A stretch of DNA of 54,858 nucleotides from Pseudomonadaceae bacterium (lineage in GTDB: Bacteria > Pseudomonadota > Gammaproteobacteria > Pseudomonadales > Pseudomonadaceae), in contig JAIETJ010000066.1 of NCBI GenBank assembly GCA_019745275.1, positions 1 to 54,858 of the forward strand, given 5' to 3'. Shown here piece after piece: positions 50,466 to 54,858 of the stretch (within the stretch, counting starts at the first letter, position 1; each line of letters starts with the position of its first letter). Below the pieces are notes generated by a model, which was given only the letters and a program-made list of their open reading frames with translations, had not been told where the DNA came from and searched no databases. The translations under genes and the position numbers were made by a program.

Positions 50466-51917
50466 ATGCATCAATTATCCCTGGCCGAGATCGCCCGCGC
50501 CCTCGCCGCCAAACAGTTTTCTGCCGAAGAACTCAGTCGTCACCTGCTGAACCGAATCAACGCGCTTGATCCACAGCTCAACAGCTTTATTACCGTCACC
50601 GAAGCGCTGGCCATCCGCCAAGCCAAGGCCGCCGATGCGCGCCGCGCCAATGGTGAAACCGGCGCATTGCTGGGCGCACCCATCGCCCACAAAGACCTGT
50701 TTTGCACCGAGGGCGTGCGCACCAGTTGCGGCTCGAAAATGCTCGACAACTTTATCGCCCCCTACAACGCCACCGTGGTCGAGAAGCTCAATGCCGCCGG
50801 CACCGTGACCCTCGGCAAGCTGAACATGGACGAATTCGCCATGGGTTCGGCCAACGAGTCGAGTCACTACGGCGCCGTGCACAACCCCTGGGACTTAACC
50901 CGCGTTCCCGGCGGCTCCTCGGGCGGCTCCGCCGCTGCTGTGGCTGCACGCCTACTACCGGCCGCGACCGGCACCGACACTGGTGGTTCGATCCGCCAAC
51001 CGGCGGCGCTGACCAACCTCACCGGGATCAAGCCAACCTATGGCCGTGTCTCGCGCTGGGGCATGATCGCCTACGCCTCCAGCCTCGACCAAGCCGGCCC
51101 CCTGGCCCGCACCGCCGAAGACTGCGCGCTGCTGCTGCAAGCCATGGCCGGCTTCGACCCACAAGATTCCACCAGCGTCGATCAGCCGCTGGATGACTAT
51201 CTCGCCGCCCTGAACCTGCCACTCAAGGGCCTGCGCGTCGGTTTGCCGAAGGAGTATTTTGCCGCCGGACTCGACCCACGCGTCGCCGACAAGGTGCTGG
51301 CCGTGGTCGAGGAGCTGAAAAAGCTCGGCGCTACGGTTAAAGACATCAGTCTGCCGAACAGCCAGCACGCGATCGCCGCCTACTACGTGATTGCCCCGGC
51401 CGAAGCCAGCTCCAACCTGTCGCGCTTTGACGGCGTGCGTTTTGGCTACCGTTGCGAGCAACCGAAAAACCTCGAAGACCTGTACAAGCGCTCGCGCTGC
51501 GAGGGTTTTGGCGATGAAGTAAAACGTCGAATTATGGTCGGTGCCTACGCACTCTCGGCCGGCTACTACGACGCTTACTACCTGCAAGCGCAGAAGATTC
51601 GCCGCCTGATCAAAAACGACTTCGTCGCCGCTTTCCACGAAGTGGATGTGATTCTCAGCCCAACCACGCCGAACCCGGCATGGAAACTCGGCGAGAAAAA
51701 TAACGACCCGGTCGCTCAGTACCTGGAAGACATCTACACCATCACCGCCAACCTCGCCGGCATCCCCGGCCTGTCGATGCCGGCGGGTTTTGTCGATGGC
51801 TTGCCGGTAGGCGTGCAACTGCTTGCGCCGTACTTCCAAGAAGGCCGCCTGCTAAATGTTGCCCATCAATACCAGCAGGTCACTGCCTGGCACACCCAAG
51901 CCCCGACTGGCTTCTGA
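50466..51917 (+). CDS. gatA: Asp-tRNA(Asn)/Glu-tRNA(Gln) amidotransferase subunit A
   Basis: Amidase of 483 residues (ATG at 50466; an in-frame ATG inside gatC is rejected) that releases ammonia from glutamine. Ser-cisSer-Lys triad: K76 (IAHKDLFC), S151 (GGSSGGSA) and S175 ([10 protein letters not shown]). Ammonia is channelled to GatB. Pseudomonads use it mainly to make Asn-tRNA (or Gln-tRNA) indirectly, depending on their synthetases. Confidence 0.98.
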   Translation: MHQLSLAEIARALAAKQFSAEELSRHLLNRINALDPQLNSFITVTEALAIRQAKAADARRANGETGALLGAPIAHKDLFCTEGVRTSCGSKMLDNFIAPYNATVVEKLNAAGTVTLGKLNMDEFAMGSANESSHYGAVHNPWDLTRVPGGSSGGSAAAVAARLLPAATGTDTGGSIRQPAALTNLTGIKPTYGRVSRWGMIAYASSLDQAGPLARTAEDCALLLQAMAGFDPQDSTSVDQPLDDYLAALNLPLKGLRVGLPKEYFAAGLDPRVADKVLAVVEELKKLGATVKDISLPNSQHAIAAYYVIAPAEASSNLSRFDGVRFGYRCEQPKNLEDLYKRSRCEGFGDEVKRRIMVGAYALSAGYYDAYYLQAQKIRRLIKNDFVAAFHEVDVILSPTTPNPAWKLGEKNNDPVAQYLEDIYTITANLAGIPGLSMPAGFVDGLPVGVQLLAPYFQEGRLLNVAHQYQQVTAWHTQAPTGF

Positions 51918-51928
51918 GGACGACACAT

Positions 51929-53374
51929 ATGCAATGGGAAACAGTTATCGGCTTGGAAATCCACGCCCAACTCAGCACCAAGTCGAAAATTTTCTCGGCC
52001 AGCGCCACCACTTTCGGCGCCGAACCCAACACTCAGGCCAGCCTAATTGACCTCGGTATGCCCGGCACCTTGCCGGTACTAAACGCCGAAGCCGTACGCA
52101 TGGCCTGCAGATTTGGCCTAGCGATTGACGCTGAAATCGCCGAGAAAAACGTTTTTGCCCGCAAGAACTACTTCTACCCCGATCTGCCCAAAGGCTACCA
52201 AACCAGCCAGATGGATCACCCGATCGTCGGCAGAGGCTTTCTCGACATCACCCTCGAAGACGGCACCAGCAAACGCATCGGTATCACCCGCGCGCACTTA
52301 GAAGAAGACGCCGGCAAAAGCCTGCACGAAGACTTCCACGGCATGACCGGCATCGACCTCAATCGCGCCGGCACCCCGCTGCTGGAAATCGTTTCCGAGC
52401 CGGACATTCGCAGCGCCAAAGAAGCGGTCGCCTACGTCAAAGCCATGCACGCTTTGGTGCGCTATCTGGAAATTTGCGACGGCAACATGGCCGAAGGCTC
52501 GCTGCGCTGCGACTGCAACGTATCGGTACGCCCGGTCGGCCAAGCCGCCTACGGCACTCGCGCCGAGATCAAAAACGTCAACTCGTTCCGCTTTATCGAA
52601 AAAGCCATCAACCACGAAGTGCAGCGGCAAATCGAGTTGATCGAAGACGGCGGCAAAGTGGTGCAGGAAACCCGCCTGTACGACCCGAACAAAGACCAAA
52701 CCCGCTCCATGCGCAGCAAAGAGGAAGCCAACGACTACCGTTACTTCCCCTGCCCCGACCTGCTGCCAGTGGTGATCGAGCAGAGCTTTCTGGATGAAAA
52801 CCGCGCCACCTTGCCGGAATTGCCGGTGCAAAAACGTGAGCGCTTCGAAGCGCAGTTTGGCTTGTCCGCCTACGACGCCGACGTACTGGCCAGCAGCCGC
52901 GAATTGGCCAACTACTTCGAAGCGGTTAACGCCGTGTGCAGCGACGCCAAACTGGCCGCCAACTGGGTGATGGGTGAGCTGTCCAGCCTGCTGAATAAAG
53001 ACGCTTTAGAAATTGACCAATCGCCAGTCTCCGCCGAGCAACTGGGCGGCATGATCCTACGGATCAAAGACAACACCATCAGCGGCAAGATCGCCAAGAT
53101 GGTCTTTGAAGCCATGGCCAATGGCGAAGGCAGCGCCGATCAAGTGATCGAGGCCCGCGGCCTCAAGCAAGTCACCGACAGCGGCGCTATCGAATCGATG
53201 CTGGATGAAATGCTCGCCGCCAACGCCGAACAGGTCGAACAATACCGCGCGGCAGACGAAGCCAAACGCGGCAAAATGTTCGGCTTCTTCGTCGGCCAAG
53301 CGATGAAAGTCTCCAAAGGCAAAGCCAACCCAGGGCAGGTTAACCAGTTGCTGAAGAGCAAGTTGGAAGGCTAA
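51929..53374 (+). CDS. gatB: Asp-tRNA(Asn)/Glu-tRNA(Gln) amidotransferase subunit B
   Basis: Protein of 481 residues that binds the mischarged tRNA, phosphorylates the acyl group and amidates it. N-terminal catalytic cradle ([34 protein letters not shown]) and C-terminal YqeY-like tRNA-binding tail ([20 protein letters not shown]). Starts 11 bases after gatA; terminator follows. Confidence 0.98.
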   Translation: MQWETVIGLEIHAQLSTKSKIFSASATTFGAEPNTQASLIDLGMPGTLPVLNAEAVRMACRFGLAIDAEIAEKNVFARKNYFYPDLPKGYQTSQMDHPIVGRGFLDITLEDGTSKRIGITRAHLEEDAGKSLHEDFHGMTGIDLNRAGTPLLEIVSEPDIRSAKEAVAYVKAMHALVRYLEICDGNMAEGSLRCDCNVSVRPVGQAAYGTRAEIKNVNSFRFIEKAINHEVQRQIELIEDGGKVVQETRLYDPNKDQTRSMRSKEEANDYRYFPCPDLLPVVIEQSFLDENRATLPELPVQKRERFEAQFGLSAYDADVLASSRELANYFEAVNAVCSDAKLAANWVMGELSSLLNKDALEIDQSPVSAEQLGGMILRIKDNTISGKIAKMVFEAMANGEGSADQVIEARGLKQVTDSGAIESMLDEMLAANAEQVEQYRAADEAKRGKMFGFFVGQAMKVSKGKANPGQVNQLLKSKLEG

Positions 53375-53392
53375 AGCCCGCAGCACCACCAC

Positions 53393-53425
53393 AAAACGCC
53401 GGGCTTGCCCGGCGTTTGTTTGCTT
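53393..53425 (+). terminator. Rho-independent terminator of gatCAB
   Basis: Perfect 11-bp stem AAACGCCGGGC (53394-53404) / GCCCGGCGTTT (53407-53417), loop TT, followed by GTTTGCTT. Located 20 bases after the gatB stop. Confidence 0.88.
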
Positions 53426-53603
53426 AATGGAAGATGATGCGCGACTGTAAGACTGACCCTCAGCCGCATGGAAATTGAGCAGTCGATTGCATCTCGCGGA
53501 TCAACCAAAACAGCTAAAAATTGGCGCTCGCAACATATGGGGAAAAATTTTTTTTATTTTTGCATGCGTTTAATTTTTTAATTTAACTCCTTGGTCAATT
53601 CCC

Positions 53604-54257
53604 GTGAAAAAAATAATTATTTTAGTTATTTCCATAGCCGCACTATCGGCGGTCATGTTTTTCATTTTCGGCAAATCTGTTGCCTTTATTGGCAAAAGAG
53701 AGTCTGGCTGGATTATTGAAGATATGTGGGGCGAAATATATTTCGGCACCCGCGCAGGAGAACTTAAAGAAAGTGAACTTATATACCTAAAAAGTCTTTC
53801 TGATGGAGCAAGCAAGGATCAGCGTCTTATTAGTTATGTGGTTAAAAATAAATGCTATGACGCGACATGGGACTGCTCGATAGTCATGATGAGCGCCTCC
53901 AATTTAATGATCGATGCGAAAGACTACGATACTGGCTTGCGTGGTGCCGTTGAGGCACACGAGCGTATTCGTGGGCAGTGTCCAATAATTTATGAGTCTG
54001 TGATTTTGAGGTACAAACTTGAAAAACTATCCGACTCTCCCTACTCCGTGGCGGCGAGCAAGGGGAAATCTATTTTAAATAAAATAAAGCACAACGGAGG
54101 TCTCATGACCGATCTCCGAAGTGCCGCTTGCAAGAAGCTCTTGAAGGAAAAGCCCGAGTATTTTACTACTTACGCGCTTCTTACCTCGAAGCTAATGGAG
54201 CTTTCTGGCGGACGAGATGCAAAAGCTGCCGCATATATAAACTCTTTGCCTAAGTGA
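53604..54257 (+). CDS. Unknown membrane-anchored or exported protein, AT-rich
   Basis: Not recognised. 217 residues from GTG at 53604 with no clear ribosome-binding site; the true start could differ. N-terminal hydrophobic helix (KKIIILVISIAALSAVMFFIF, a signal anchor or uncleaved signal), then a mostly helical body with four Cys (KCYDATWDC, GQCP, AACKK) that may form disulfides in the periplasm. The whole gene and its upstream region (53521-53604, long A/T runs) are far richer in A/T than the rest of the window, with AUA and AAA codons common, which suggests recent acquisition. Flanked by the gatB terminator and a long repeat. Confidence 0.7.
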   Translation: MKKIIILVISIAALSAVMFFIFGKSVAFIGKRESGWIIEDMWGEIYFGTRAGELKESELIYLKSLSDGASKDQRLISYVVKNKCYDATWDCSIVMMSASNLMIDAKDYDTGLRGAVEAHERIRGQCPIIYESVILRYKLEKLSDSPYSVAASKGKSILNKIKHNGGLMTDLRSAACKKLLKEKPEYFTTYALLTSKLMELSGGRDAKAAAYINSLPK

Positions 54258-54858
54258 GTCAGTTTTGTAGGGTGGGCAATGATCGTTAATCGGGGACACG
54301 ATTAACCGCCGCACCTCTATCGCGCTCACTGTCTATTTCGCCCCTCGGCGAGTTACTTTCTCTTTGCTCGCGCAAAAGAGAAAGTAACCAAAGAGAAAGC
54401 GCGCCCGACATCCGGGTCTGGCTGCGCCAGACTCCCCTCGCTCTGGCACTGTTCCGAGGGTCGGCAAGACGGGCCATCCTTGGCCCAACATGCCTCGTTT
54501 GGCATCCTGCCAAACGCCCCTCTACACAGCACCTCAACTCGGCCTCCTGACGGGACATTTGGACCGAGTCGTCTGAACAATATTTAATTGTCTTTGGCTT
54601 CGCCAAATCAAAAGCCAACAGCTTGCAGTGCCGAGCAAATCAAGTCGCGCCCGGACAACGCCCCTTTCAGGAGGCCGAACGCAATCGTTGTGTAGGAGGT
54701 TGAGCCGCATGGATGCGGCGAAAGGCGCGACTGGCCATGGATGGCCCTTCGCGCCGGGCCTCTGGAGCAATGATGGAGTGAGGAAACGGAGCGCAGCGGA
54801 GTAACAGCCGCTGGCTGGCCCGAAGGGTGAGCACAGCGAATCAAGTCGAGCGCAGCGA
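54258..54858. repeat. Long non-coding Pseudomonas-type repeat with hairpins (continues past window)
   Basis: No gene supported over 601 bases. Visible structure: GTTAATCG/CGATTAAC (54285-54292, 54299-54306) after a GTAGGGTGGGC edge; 14-bp perfect stem GTTACTTTCTCTTT/AAAGAGAAAGTAAC (54352-54365, 54375-54388); GCCGCAT/ATGCGGC (54704-54710, 54713-54719); and GGCGCGA/TCGCGCC enclosing GGCCAT/ATGGCC (54724-54755). Ends with GAGCGCAGCG-type direct repeats (54788-54858). I recall similar dispersed sequence in many Pseudomonas genomes, where both strands give spurious short ORFs (DCVRPPERGVVRARLDLLGT-like). Confidence 0.65.

Noticed and set aside
50955..51839. 294-residue - strand ORF inside gatA
   Set aside because: Antisense shadow of a well-supported amidase; no start signal or motif.
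54286..54844. Several 75-110 residue - strand ORFs at the right end
   Set aside because: They overlap one another in different frames across the hairpin repeat and resemble the spurious proteins commonly predicted from this Pseudomonas repeat.

Overview
The window is a stretch of conserved core chromosome from a gammaproteobacterium of the Pseudomonas lineage. Protein sequences and gene order (lpoA-yraN-gmhA-dolP / sspBA / petABC / rpsI-rplM / zapE / trpS / cysDNC / algW / hisCDG-murA / mla / kdsDC-lptCAB-rpoN-hpf-ptsN-rapZ-ptsO / pmbA-yjgA-tldD / yhdP-rng-maf / mreDCB / gatCAB) match, from memory, the PA4423-PA4484 region of P. aeruginosa PAO1. Coding DNA is GC-rich with C/G-rich third positions, though less extreme than P. 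aeruginosa. No rRNA, tRNA, CRISPR array, prophage or complete insertion sequence was found. Genes fill nearly everything up to about 53.4 kb.

Layout. 1-2.6 kb (+): end of lpoA, yraN, gmhA, dual-BON lipoprotein. 2.6-7.5 kb (-): sspA-sspB, the cytochrome bc1 operon petA-petB-petC, rplM-rpsI. 7.5-14.4 kb: LCAD-type acyl-CoA dehydrogenase, GlxA-type regulator, an unknown exported protein, zapE, trpS and an alpha/beta hydrolase. 14.5-20.1 kb: zapG/yhcB, sulfate-activating cysD-cysNC, a Nif3-like protein, algW. 20.1-25.0 kb (-): ibaG/bolA-murA-hisG, then hisD-hisC. 25.0-28.1 kb (-): mlaFEDCB. 28.3-35.4 kb (+): kdsD-kdsC-lptC-lptA-lptB, then rpoN-hpf-ptsN-rapZ-ptsO. 35.4-39.9 kb: pmbA, yjgA, tldD and a nitrilase-family amidase. 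39.9-49.9 kb (-): mreB-mreC-mreD, an unknown exported protein, maf, rng, yhdP. 50.1-53.4 kb (+): gatC-gatA-gatB. 53.4-54.9 kb: an AT-rich orphan gene and a long non-coding Pseudomonas-type repeat.

How the genes fit together. The dominant theme is the cell envelope: peptidoglycan (LpoA, MurA, MreBCD, ZapE, ZapG), LPS inner core, Kdo supply and transport (GmhA, KdsD, KdsC, LptCAB), phospholipid transport and outer-membrane integrity (MlaFEDCB, YhdP, the BON lipoprotein), and envelope-stress proteolysis (AlgW). A second block joins sigma-54 with ribosome hibernation and the nitrogen phosphotransferase system. Many junctions are one- to four-base stop/start overlaps (petABC, mlaFEDCB, kdsDC, lptAB, mreCD), implying translational coupling.

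What stands out. I found no clear new multi-gene system. The best leads are an apparent ATC start codon for mreC; an unrecognised exported protein (46.1-47.2 kb) between mreD and maf; a hairpin-rich repeat at the right end with a probable degenerate partial copy beside that gene; an AT-rich orphan next to the repeat; a REP-like inverted pair after yjgA; and a 75-codon open frame lacking a canonical early start upstream of rplM, overlapping a perfect 16-bp palindrome.
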